A stretch of DNA of 6,896 nucleotides from an uncultured Lachnospiraceae bacterium (GCA_900554925.1 USJG01000122.1:1-6896), one strand, 5' to 3'; counted from the stretch's first letter, positions 1 through 6,843 are shown. Notes: generated by a model not told the origin, from the sequence alone. Program-made: numbers and translations.

Positions 1-1
1 G

Positions 2-1705
2 TTTAAATTACTGGAGGCTTCTTTTGAGCTTATAGTGCCCTTAGTGGTAGCCAGTATGATCGATGTGGGAATTGCAGGCAGCGATAAAAGCTATGTTATT
101 AAAATGTGCCTGGTCATGGCCATATTGGGCTTAGTAGGGCTGATCAGCTCAGTTACGGCCCAGTTTTTTGCGGCAAAGGCGGCGGTGGGATTTGCCACAA
201 AGCTTCGCCATGCATTGTTTGAGCATATCCAAAGCCTTTCCTTTTCCAATATGGACAGGCAGGGAACCTCTACCTTAATAACAAGGATGACAAGTGATAT
301 TAACCAGCTTCAATCCGGCGTCAACATGGTGCTGCGGCTGTTTTTGCGTTCGCCCTTTATTGTGTTTGGAGCTATGATCATGGCTTTTACGGTGGATGTG
401 AAGGCAGCCCTGATTTTCGTGGTTGTGATTCCCCTTTTATCCATTGTGGTTTTTGGAATATTGTTTCTGAGTATTCCCCTGTTTGAGAAGGTACAGAATA
501 ATCTGGATCAGGTCCTTGGCATCACCAGGGAAAATCTCACAGGCGTAAGAGTGATCCGCGCCTTTGGCAAGGAGCAGGAGGAAATAGATAAGTTTGATAA
601 ACAGACAGATGTACTTAAGCAGATGCAGGTGGTATCAGCCAGAATATCCGCGCTGATGAATCCTCTTACTTATGTGATCGTCAACGGTGGGCTCATCCTG
701 CTGATCTATACCGGAGCAGTGAGAGTGGAGATGGGGGTCCTCACTCAGGGGCAGGTGGTCGCCCTTGTAAACTATATGTCTCAGATATTGATAGAACTGG
801 TGAAACTGGCAAATCTGATCATTACCGTAACTAAGGCAGTTGCCTGTGGAAAGAGAGTGGCGGAGGTGTTTGAAGTACCGGCAGGCATGGACAGGCAGGA
901 TCTGGCAGGCACAGCGTCAGATGGCAAGGCCATTAAGGATAGGGCGGCAGTTTCCCAAAAAACCGGAGAAGTTTCCTTTGAAAAGGTGTCCATGCGTTAC
1001 CATGAAGGCGGCGAGGAGGCTCTTAAGGATATTAGCTTCCACGCAGGCAGAGGGGAAACCATCGGCGTAATTGGAGGTACCGGTTCAGGCAAGACTTCAC
1101 TGGTGCATCTGATCCCACGTTTTTATGATGCCTTCGAGGGAAGCGTAAAGGTGGATGGAGTAGACGTAAGAGATTATGATCTGACAGCCCTTCGAGATAA
1201 GATCGGTATTGTTATGCAAAAGGCAGTACTGTTTAAAGGAACGATTCGTGACAATCTGCTTTGGGGAAATGAGCAGGCCAGCGACGAAGAACTGTGGCAG
1301 GCCCTTAAGATCGCTCAGGCTGAGGAATTTGTCATACAAAAGGACGGAAAGCTGGAGGCGCCTGTTGAGCAGGAGGGAAGAAACCTCTCCGGCGGACAAA
1401 AGCAGAGATTGTCCATTGCAAGAGCGCTGGTCAAAAAGCCGGAGATACTGATTTTGGATGACAGTGCATCGGCCCTTGACTATGCTACAGATGCAAAGCT
1501 GCGTAAAGCACTTAAGGAAATGCCCGGAGATACCACGGTATTTATTGTATCTCAGAGGGCTTCTTCCCTGATGCATGCGGATCAGATCATAGTGCTTGAT
1601 GATGGGCTTGTGGCAGGAATCGGAACCCACAAACAGCTTCTTGAAAGCTGTGAGACCTATCAGGAAATTTATTATTCACAGTTTGAAAAGAGGGCATCAT
1701 CATGA
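2..1705 (+). CDS. ABC exporter half-transporter, degenerate-site subunit (5' partial)
   Basis: This is a membrane-spanning exporter subunit with an N-terminal transmembrane domain of about six helices and a C-terminal ATPase domain. The reading frame is open to the left edge (first complete codon at base 2; 567 codons remain). Compared with the usual 575-590 residues, only about 10-25 N-terminal residues are missing; the GTG at 35 is not the true start because family-like sequence (KLLEASFELIVP) continues upstream of it. Visible motifs are Walker A GGTGSGKTS (1073-1099), Q-loop Gln (1217), signature LSGGQ (1385-1399) and Walker B ILILDD (1445-1462). The catalytic Glu after Walker B is Asp (1460) and the switch-loop His is Gln (SQR, 1553). 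That pattern is known for the degenerate-site partner in heterodimeric exporters such as TM287/288, BmrCD and LmrCD. Its 3' end overlaps the next gene by ATGA, so the two are probably translationally coupled. The substrate cannot be read from sequence; multidrug or peptide export is inferred. Confidence 0.95.
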   Translation, partial: FKLLEASFELIVPLVVASMIDVGIAGSDKSYVIKMCLVMAILGLVGLISSVTAQFFAAKAAVGFATKLRHALFEHIQSLSFSNMDRQGTSTLITRMTSDINQLQSGVNMVLRLFLRSPFIVFGAMIMAFTVDVKAALIFVVVIPLLSIVVFGILFLSIPLFEKVQNNLDQVLGITRENLTGVRVIRAFGKEQEEIDKFDKQTDVLKQMQVVSARISALMNPLTYVIVNGGLILLIYTGAVRVEMGVLTQGQVVALVNYMSQILIELVKLANLIITVTKAVACGKRVAEVFEVPAGMDRQDLAGTASDGKAIKDRAAVSQKTGEVSFEKVSMRYHEGGEEALKDISFHAGRGETIGVIGGTGSGKTSLVHLIPRFYDAFEGSVKVDGVDVRDYDLTALRDKIGIVMQKAVLFKGTIRDNLLWGNEQASDEELWQALKIAQAEEFVIQKDGKLEAPVEQEGRNLSGGQKQRLSIARALVKKPEILILDDSASALDYATDAKLRKALKEMPGDTTVFIVSQRASSLMHADQIIVLDDGLVAGIGTHKQLLESCETYQEIYYSQFEKRASS

Positions 1706-3462
1706 GTAAGAAAATGGACAGCAGACAAAAAGATACTTTGATAAAGGTTCTAAGATATATGAAGCCCTATGGCGGACTGATGGCGATCACGATCATAATG
1801 GCCATAATCAGCGTAGCCTTTACCCTGTATCTTCCCGTACTCACAGGCAAAGCGGTGGATATGCTGAAATTAGTGGGAGAGGATGGATTCTGGACAGGCT
1901 TGTATCAGATGCTTGCCAGGATGGCGGCAGTGATCGGGCTTACCGCTCTTGCCCAGTGGATTATGAGTATCTGCAACAACAGGATCGTGTATAACATCAT
2001 TCAGGATATTAGAAAAAAAGCATTCAGAAAGCTGGAAATTCTGCCTCTTAAATATATAGACGCCCATTCCCATGGTGATATTGTCAGCCGCGTGGTGGCA
2101 GATGTGGATCAGTTTGCAGATGGCCTTCTAATTGGTTTTACCCAGTTGTTTACGGGAGTTATTACCATCCTTGGAACCTTAGGCTTCATGCTTTCTGTCA
2201 ATGTGGGAATTACAGTCGTAGTGGTGGTGATCACTCCGGTATCTTTGCTGGTGGCCAGCTTTATTGCCAAAAAGACCTTCAGCATGTTTAAGCTTCAATC
2301 GGAAACCAGAGGGGAGCAGACTTCCCTGATCAATGAAATGGTAGGAAATCAGAAGGTGGTTCAGGCTTTTAACAGGGAGGATGAAACGCTGGAGCGATTT
2401 GATGAAATTAACGGCAGGCTGGAAAAATGCTCTCTTCGCGCAATTTTCTTTTCCTCCCTTACCAATCCCTGTACCAGATTTGTAAACAGTCTGGTTTATA
2501 CGGGAGTGGGATTGACCGGTGCGCTGGCGGTAATAAGAGGCGGGCTTACAGTAGGTCAGCTTACCTGTTTCCTCTCTTATGCAAACCAGTATACAAAGCC
2601 CTTTAACGAAATTTCCGGGGTTATCACAGAGCTTCAAAACGCCCTTGCCTGTGCAGCCAGAATATTTGAATTGATAGAGGAGGAGCCCCAGATTCCGGAT
2701 AAGGAGGACGCGGTATCTCTTTCCCATGTGCAGGGGGAGGTATCTCTTTCTCACGTGGCTTTTTCCTATGTGCCGGATAAAAAGCTGATCGAGGATTTAA
2801 ATCTTCATGTAAATCCTGGCCAGAGAATTGCCATAGTAGGGCCTACCGGCTGTGGAAAAACTACGATTATTAACCTGCTGATGCGTTTTTATGATGTGGA
2901 TCAGGGCAGTATCCGGGTGGAAGGCGAAGATATCCGAGACATTACCCGAAAATCCCTGAGAGCTTCCTATGGTATGGTATTGCAGGATACCTGGCTGAAA
3001 AAGGGAACGATCCGGGACAATATCATTGTTGGAAAACCTGATACCACGGACGAGGAAATTGTTGCAGCGGCAAAGAAATCTCACGCGCACAGCTTTATCA
3101 GGCGTCTGCCCAAAGGCTATGATACCGTCATCGGCGAGGAGGGAGGAAGTCTTTCACAGGGACAGAAACAGCTTCTTTGTATTACAAGAGTAATGCTTTC
3201 CCTGCCGCCTATGCTGATTTTAGATGAAGCTACCTCTTCTATTGATACGAGAACGGAGATTAAAATACAGAAGGCATTTGCTTCTATGATGGAGGGAAGA
3301 ACCAGCTTTATTGTAGCCCACCGTTTATCCACCATACAGAATGCGGATGTAATTCTGGTGATGAAGGACGGTCACATTATCGAACAGGGAAATCACGAGG
3401 AACTTCTTTTAAAGAAGGGCTTTTATGCAGAACTGTACAACAGTCAGTTTGCACTTGCGTAA
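1702..3462 (+). CDS. ABC exporter half-transporter, catalytic-Glu subunit
   Basis: This is the partner of the preceding gene: 586 residues, a full-length half-transporter. The ATG at 1702 overlaps the upstream stop by four bases and is preceded by AAGAGGG (1688-1694) at a spacing of seven. About six membrane helices are apparent (roughly residues 24-46, 68-92, 143-165, 167-189, 250-272 and 285-305), followed by the ATPase domain. Motifs are Walker A GPTGCGKT (380-387), signature LSQGQ (484-488, second Gly of LSGGQ replaced by Gln), Walker B LILDE with catalytic Glu509, and switch His540 in AHRLST. The altered signature faces the degenerate Walker A/B of the first subunit, so the two proteins together form one non-canonical and one consensus ATP site. 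This supports an obligate heterodimer in the cytoplasmic membrane. No intrinsic terminator with a U-tract follows the gene, so some transcripts could continue into the gap. Confidence 0.95.
   Translation: MSKKMDSRQKDTLIKVLRYMKPYGGLMAITIIMAIISVAFTLYLPVLTGKAVDMLKLVGEDGFWTGLYQMLARMAAVIGLTALAQWIMSICNNRIVYNIIQDIRKKAFRKLEILPLKYIDAHSHGDIVSRVVADVDQFADGLLIGFTQLFTGVITILGTLGFMLSVNVGITVVVVVITPVSLLVASFIAKKTFSMFKLQSETRGEQTSLINEMVGNQKVVQAFNREDETLERFDEINGRLEKCSLRAIFFSSLTNPCTRFVNSLVYTGVGLTGALAVIRGGLTVGQLTCFLSYANQYTKPFNEISGVITELQNALACAARIFELIEEEPQIPDKEDAVSLSHVQGEVSLSHVAFSYVPDKKLIEDLNLHVNPGQRIAIVGPTGCGKTTIINLLMRFYDVDQGSIRVEGEDIRDITRKSLRASYGMVLQDTWLKKGTIRDNIIVGKPDTTDEEIVAAAKKSHAHSFIRRLPKGYDTVIGEEGGSLSQGQKQLLCITRVMLSLPPMLILDEATSSIDTRTEIKIQKAFASMMEGRTSFIVAHRLSTIQNADVILVMKDGHIIEQGNHEELLLKKGFYAELYNSQFALA
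2713..2757 (+). repeat. Short imperfect tandem repeat inside the second ABC gene
   Basis: Two 18-base units at 2713-2730 and 2740-2757 agree at 16 of 18 positions with a period of 27 bases. They encode VSLSHV twice (from residues 338 and 347), separated by QGE. The repeat lies in the linker and first strand of the ATPase domain, just before the A-loop tyrosine (AFSY). It keeps the frame. Confidence 0.7.
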
Positions 3463-3490
3463 ATGGTAGGATATGAAAAGAGGAAGTGGG

Positions 3491-3566
3491 GGTCTTCTGC
3501 TGGAAGGTACCGGAGCGGTTCACGCCGCTATTGAGTGCAAGTCCAAAATCTCCGGATAAGCCGTGC
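3491..3566. other. Unidentified hairpin-forming intergenic stretch
   Basis: The gap between the ABC genes and the ATPase gene contains a GC-richer block unlike the AT-rich DNA that follows it. Reading the + strand, GGTCTTC (3491-3497) can pair with GAAG..ACC (3503-3511, two-base bulge) around a TGCTG loop. CCGGAG (3510-3515) can pair with CTCCGG (3550-3555), enclosing a small CGG/CCG hairpin (3516-3518 with 3525-3527). The first two stems share bases 3510-3511, so they compete at the join. No U-tract follows, so it is not a typical terminator. I do not recognise an Rfam family, and the strand of any RNA is uncertain. It could be a small RNA, a 3' UTR structure or a dispersed intergenic repeat. 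Confidence 0.4.
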
Positions 3567-3592
3567 AAAAACACATAAAATAAGAATGGGAA

Positions 3593-3621
3593 TTGAAGAG
3601 CAAGTATAAATATGATAAAAT
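3593..3621 (+). promoter_or_regulatory. Sigma-A-type promoter for the ATPase gene
   Basis: TTGAAG (3593-3598) and TAAAAT (3616-3621) are separated by 17 bases, and a TGA just before the -10 box gives an extended -10. The element lies about 48 bases upstream of the GTG start of the ATPase gene, so this gene can be transcribed independently of the ABC genes. Confidence 0.65.
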
Positions 3622-3653
3622 AGAACTACTAAAAATCCTGCAATGCACGAAAA

Positions 3654-3663
3654 AAGGAAGTGA
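3654..3663 (+). promoter_or_regulatory. Ribosome binding site that fixes the ATPase start
   Basis: AAGGAAGTGA is one base away from the ideal AAGGAGGTGA. It ends five bases before the GTG at 3669. It overlaps the alternative in-frame GTG at 3660, which therefore cannot be the start served by this site. Confidence 0.7.
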
Positions 3664-3668
3664 AGTCC

Positions 3669-4922
3669 GTGGAAATCAAAAGGGATATTTACTTACAACA
3701 GTTATGCCAGCGTAAGGATAATGGAATGATAAAGGTGATTACCGGTATTCGCAGATGCGGTAAATCTTTTTTGCTGTTTACTCTTTATAAAGGATATTTA
3801 CTTGAAAACGGGGTGGATGCCGGGCACATCATAGAGATTGCCCTGGACGGAATCGAAAATGAAGAATTACGGGATCCGAAAAAATGCTATCAATATATAA
3901 AAGAGGTTATGAAGGACAGCGATAGATATTATCTTCTCCTTGACGAAGTGCAGTTTATGCCTCGGTTTGAAGAAGTGCTGAACAGCCTGCTGCGTGTGGC
4001 TAACATTGATATTTATGTAACAGGGAGTAATTCCAGGTTTCTTTCCAGTGATATTGTAACGGAATTTCGCGGCAGAGGGGATGAAATCAGAATGTATCCT
4101 CTTTCCTTTGCGGAGTTTTATTCTGTCTATGAGGGGGACTTTGATGATGCCTGGAACGATTATATGACTTATGGCGGCCTTCCTCAGATTGTCAGTTTTC
4201 AGACAGAGCGGCAAAAGTCAGAGTACTTGAGGAATATGTTTGTCAACGTGTATCTGAAGGATGTAATAGAACGAAATAAGCTCCAAAGTGTTGATGAAAT
4301 TGATATTTTGGTTGATATACTTGCTTCTGCCATAGGTTCTTTCACAAATCCTTCCAAAATTTCCAATACTTTTTCCAGTGAACGCCAAATGAGTTACAGC
4401 AACAAAACCATTTCAAGGCATATTGATTATCTGGCAGAATCCTTTCTGATTTCTAAGGCGGCCCGTTATGATATTAAGGGGAGAAAGTATATAGGCGCCA
4501 ATCTGAAATATTACTTTACAGATTTAGGGCTCAGGAATGCCCGGCTTAATTTCAGACAGCAGGAACCTACTCATATCATGGAAAATATCATTTATAATGA
4601 GCTTTTGATCCGCGGATACAATGTGGATGTCGGTGTGATTGATGTATTTGGCAGGGATAAAGGGGGAAAGAGAGTTCACAAACAACTTGAAGTAGATTTT
4701 GTAGTAAATCAGGGAAGTCAGCGGTATTATATTCAGGTTGCTTATGATATGAGTTTAGAAGAAAAACAGACACAGGAACTTCATTCTCTGCGAAGTATTG
4801 CAGATTCTTTCAAGAAAATCGTCATTGTCAACGGAGCAAAGAAACCCTGGCGAAATGAGGAAGGATTTGTCATTATGGGAATGAAATACTTTTTGCTGAA
4901 TTTGGACAGTCTGGAATTTTAA
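3669..4922 (+). CDS. AAA-type ATPase with C-terminal DUF4143-like domain
   Basis: This gene encodes a 417-residue cytoplasmic P-loop ATPase. GTG 3669 is chosen over GTG 3660 because the ribosome binding site spans 3654-3663. The N-terminal AAA_14-like domain shows Walker A GIRRCGKS (residues 26-33), Walker B LLLDE (Asp92, Glu93), a sensor-like TGSNSR (118-123), and FRGRGDEIRMYPLSFAEF just after it, all typical of the family. The C-terminal half carries the DUF4143-like region with LEVDFVV (Glu341, Asp343) followed by YYIQVAY (Gln356, Ala358), which resembles a PD-(D/E)xK nuclease core whose usual lysine is absent. Nuclease activity is therefore doubtful; from memory, an IQ-x-A version recurs in this family. 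Such genes are numerous in Bacteroidetes and clostridia and their cellular role is poorly established. It has its own promoter and terminator, so it is probably monocistronic and functionally separate from its neighbours. Confidence 0.9.
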   Translation: MEIKRDIYLQQLCQRKDNGMIKVITGIRRCGKSFLLFTLYKGYLLENGVDAGHIIEIALDGIENEELRDPKKCYQYIKEVMKDSDRYYLLLDEVQFMPRFEEVLNSLLRVANIDIYVTGSNSRFLSSDIVTEFRGRGDEIRMYPLSFAEFYSVYEGDFDDAWNDYMTYGGLPQIVSFQTERQKSEYLRNMFVNVYLKDVIERNKLQSVDEIDILVDILASAIGSFTNPSKISNTFSSERQMSYSNKTISRHIDYLAESFLISKAARYDIKGRKYIGANLKYYFTDLGLRNARLNFRQQEPTHIMENIIYNELLIRGYNVDVGVIDVFGRDKGGKRVHKQLEVDFVVNQGSQRYYIQVAYDMSLEEKQTQELHSLRSIADSFKKIVIVNGAKKPWRNEEGFVIMGMKYFLLNLDSLEF

Positions 4923-4947
4923 GATAAATATAAGGAAAAGAGCGAAG

Positions 4948-4984
4948 CAGCCATCTGCCGTTTTAGGTGGATGGCTGTTTTTTT
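4948..4984 (+). terminator. Intrinsic terminator after the ATPase gene
   Basis: A 12-base-pair stem (CAGCCATCTGCC at 4948-4959 with GGTGGATGGCTG at 4966-4977, two G-U pairs, six-base loop) is followed directly by seven T residues. It lies 25 bases after the stop codon and separates the ATPase gene from the downstream operon. Confidence 0.9.
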
Positions 4985-5006
4985 GGACAAAATGCAAAAT
5001 ATAAAA

Positions 5007-5016
5007 ACAAATTTGT
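5007..5016. promoter_or_regulatory. Palindrome upstream of the regulator promoter (possible operator)
   Basis: ACAAATTTGT is a perfect 10-base palindrome ending nine bases before the -35 box of the downstream operon. Small Xre-type regulators often bind dyads near their own promoter, so it is a candidate operator. In such AT-rich DNA a palindrome of this length can arise by chance. Confidence 0.25.
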
Positions 5017-5025
5017 AAAATATAA

Positions 5026-5054
5026 TTGACATAAATAAAAATATATTGTATTTT
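5026..5054 (+). promoter_or_regulatory. Promoter of the regulator-DUF6773-protease operon
   Basis: A consensus -35 TTGACA (5026-5031) is followed after 17 bases by TATTTT (5049-5054). The surrounding DNA (about 4990-5060) is extremely AT-rich, with ATATAT copies at 5041-5046 and 5055-5060 flanking the -10 box. Transcription would begin around 5061 and leave a leader of about 40 bases before the regulator start. Confidence 0.65.
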
Positions 5055-5104
5055 ATATATAAGTCAAGGCAAATAAGAATTTTTGGAAGGGAGGACAGAG
5101 CAGA

Positions 5105-5311
5105 TTGAAGAATAAGAAAATGAAAATTGCCAGAATAGAAAAAGATTTATCTCAGGAACAACTGGCAGATCTGGTGGGAGCTACCAGACAAACTATCAGT
5201 ATGATAGAAGCGGGAAAATTTAACCCATCCCTTCAGTTGTGCATTTCCATATGCAAGGCCCTTGATAAGACATTAAATGATTTATTTTGGGAGCAGGAGG
5301 GGGAAAATTAA
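5105..5311 (+). CDS. Small Xre-family helix-turn-helix transcriptional regulator
   Basis: This gene encodes a 68-residue DNA-binding protein that consists almost entirely of one Xre/Cro-type helix-turn-helix. The TTG at 5105 is preferred because GGAAGGGAGG (5085-5094) lies ten bases upstream; the next in-frame ATG at 5120 would be 25 bases away. The helix-turn-helix spans about residues 16-36 (SQEQLADLVGATRQTISMIE), followed by the characteristic AGKFNPSLQL and a short C-terminal helix ending NDLFWEQE. It matches the short YgzD-like regulators common in Firmicutes, which have no effector domain and are often encoded just upstream of membrane proteins. Its position as the first gene after a strong promoter, with no terminator before the next two genes, suggests that it controls this operon, possibly repressing it. 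The inducing signal is unknown. Confidence 0.92.
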   Translation: MKNKKMKIARIEKDLSQEQLADLVGATRQTISMIEAGKFNPSLQLCISICKALDKTLNDLFWEQEGEN

Positions 5312-5360
5312 ACAGAGTTTCTTATAGTTGTGAGTATCAGATAGAGAGGAAAATTTGAAA

Positions 5361-5855
5361 ATGAAATGGTTGAAGAAAAAGGCGGATGAAAGGCAGGAAA
5401 TGGATATATTGAAGGTGGAACATATAGGATTCTGGGCTATGTACTGGATGCTGCTTGCGGCCCTGATTATTCAGGGGATATTTATGGAGGATGGCGCCAG
5501 GCTGGCAGCGGGAGAATGGATCGTATTTATGGCCACCAGCATCCTTGTTCTGGCAGGATGGACCAGAAAGGGAGTGTGGAGCTTTTACACAAGGAAGATA
5601 CCCGGCGTGAAGGCTTATCTGATTTACAGCCTTATCAGTATGTTTGCGGTAGGAATGCCTCTGGGAATCATTTTTGGATCAAAATGGCATTCAGATGATT
5701 TCAGAGGTGTTTTGTTCTGCGTTGTATTCTATATGGTACTTTTGTTTGCGGCTTCGTTTATCTTATTTCTCATTGTAGGAACAATAGCCAAAAGAAGAGA
5801 AGCGAAGCTGGCAGATCAAACATTTGATGATGAAGATGATGAGGAGGATTTATAA
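5361..5855 (+). CDS. Four-helix membrane protein, DUF6773-like
   Basis: This gene encodes a 164-residue integral membrane protein. The ATG at 5361 has AGAGGA (5345-5350) ten bases upstream; an in-frame TTG at 5355 would sit only four bases from that site. A charged start (KKKADERQEMD, about residues 5-15) precedes the motif KVEHIGFWAMYW and four hydrophobic segments at about 22-42, 50-68, 86-106 and 116-142. The ERQ..KVEHxGFW and GEWIVFM signatures recall the DUF6773 family, which from memory often follows a small Xre regulator in clostridia. The protein ends in a very acidic tail, FDDEDDEEDL (155-164), exposed after the last helix. No enzymatic residues are evident. It lies 49 bases after the regulator and one base before the protease gene, so it may act with the protease as a partner or substrate. 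That link is inference only. Confidence 0.85.
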   Translation: MKWLKKKADERQEMDILKVEHIGFWAMYWMLLAALIIQGIFMEDGARLAAGEWIVFMATSILVLAGWTRKGVWSFYTRKIPGVKAYLIYSLISMFAVGMPLGIIFGSKWHSDDFRGVLFCVVFYMVLLFAASFILFLIVGTIAKRREAKLADQTFDDEDDEEDL

Positions 5856-5856
5856 G

Positions 5857-6843
5857 ATGAAATGGAATAAAACCGAAAAGAAACAGCTTAAGATATTTGC
5901 ACTTACTGCATTTGGATTACCCATCCTTATGGGGATTGTAATGGGCTTTAGCTATTTTCAGGGAAATGATGTGACAGCCTTTCCCAATGCGCAGATGTAT
6001 TACCCGGCAGCAGGTGTAATGCTGGCTCTGATTTTTACCAAAGGGAAAGAGGAAAAGTTCCCGAAAAAATTCTTTACAGGATTTTTAATAACAACTGCAA
6101 TTATGATCGTGACTGCCTTTGCCAGCGTTGCCGCGCCCAGGTTAAACTGGATGATGTTAGGGCAATATCCCATTATTATTTTCAGTATTGTTTGTCTGAT
6201 ATTGCTGCTAATTGAAAAGAAGGAGATACGTGCCTTTTATGGTCTTAAATTTACCGGCAAAAAGGGGGCAAAGTCCTGGCTGTATGTGTTATTGTTTTTT
6301 GTTCTGTATCTTGTCAGGCTCTTGCTTAGCTGTGTGATCGAGGGACAGCTTTCTATGTTTGTGGATATTTTTACAGAGCCTTCTACTTACTTGATGATTT
6401 TAATATTAGTAATTAACTTTGTTTTTTCCTTTACTGCATTTTTTGGAGAGGAATACGGATGGAGATTTTTCTTCCAGCCCCTTTTACAGAAGCGTTTTGG
6501 ATTAAGGGGTGGCGTTCTGGTATTGGGCGTGCTTTGGGGATTGTGGCATCTTCCTATCAATATATTTTATTACAGCCCGGATACATGGATCATCAGTGTT
6601 GTCTTACAATTGATCACCTGTGTAAGCTTTGCGGTTTTCTTTGGATATGGCTACATGAAAACAGAAAATATATGGGTTCCGGTTATTATGCATTACATCA
6701 ACAATAATATGATAGCGGTATTAACAGGAAGTGCCGATCTTGGCAATCAGATTTACCGGTGGGTGGATATTCCCATAGCGATTGTGATTAACCTTGTATT
6801 TCTTGTATTTATCTTTTCCAGGGCCTTTAAAGAAAAAAAATAA
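5857..6843 (+). CDS. CPBP family (Abi/CAAX-type) intramembrane metalloprotease
   Basis: This gene encodes a 328-residue polytopic membrane protein with about eight to ten hydrophobic segments. All three CPBP motifs are intact: EEYGWR (Glu198, Glu199, Arg203), the histidine of VLWGLWHLPI (His231) and HYINN (His279, Asn283). These are the expected glutamate/histidine active site of type II CAAX-protease relatives, so the enzyme is probably active within the membrane. The ATG at 5857 is chosen because GAGGAGG (5841-5847), inside the end of the upstream gene, is nine bases away; the earlier in-frame ATG at 5824 would add an implausible MMMKMM start and overlap the upstream gene. The one-base gap suggests coupled translation. 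Firmicute CPBP proteins include bacteriocin self-immunity and peptide-maturation proteins, but no bacteriocin precursor is visible here, so the substrate is unknown. The coding end is A-rich (FKEKK, then TAA). Confidence 0.93.
   Translation: MKWNKTEKKQLKIFALTAFGLPILMGIVMGFSYFQGNDVTAFPNAQMYYPAAGVMLALIFTKGKEEKFPKKFFTGFLITTAIMIVTAFASVAAPRLNWMMLGQYPIIIFSIVCLILLLIEKKEIRAFYGLKFTGKKGAKSWLYVLLFFVLYLVRLLLSCVIEGQLSMFVDIFTEPSTYLMILILVINFVFSFTAFFGEEYGWRFFFQPLLQKRFGLRGGVLVLGVLWGLWHLPINIFYYSPDTWIISVVLQLITCVSFAVFFGYGYMKTENIWVPVIMHYINNNMIAVLTGSADLGNQIYRWVDIPIAIVINLVFLVFIFSRAFKEKK

Noticed and set aside
1097..1630. Minus-strand open frame of 177 codons inside the first ABC gene
   Set aside because: It is antisense to the conserved ATPase domain and has no family resemblance, so it is treated as a shadow frame.
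2179..2754. Minus-strand open frame of 191 codons inside the second ABC gene
   Set aside because: It is fully antisense to a clearly functional transporter gene. Its translation is Cys/His/Arg-rich and unlike any family, as expected of a shadow frame.
3501..3515. GGTACCG resembling part of a T-box sequence, with a downstream pairing segment
   Set aside because: There is no specifier stem, no UGGN antiterminator bulge, no U-tract and no aminoacyl-tRNA or amino acid gene downstream. The match is only about seven bases.
3377..3574. Minus-strand open frame of 65 codons across the ABC gene end and the gap
   Set aside because: It lacks a convincing ribosome binding site, overlaps the end of a well-supported gene and shows no recognisable domain. 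It could reflect a conserved non-coding element instead.
3660..3668. GTG at 3660 as the ATPase start
   Set aside because: It lies within the ribosome binding site itself; GTG 3669 is correctly spaced and gives the usual N-terminus of the family (MEIKRDIYL).
5824..5856. Upstream ATG for the protease gene, giving a 339-residue form
   Set aside because: It would overlap the DUF6773-like gene and begin MMMKMMRRIY. The ATG at 5857 has a well-placed GAGGAGG site.
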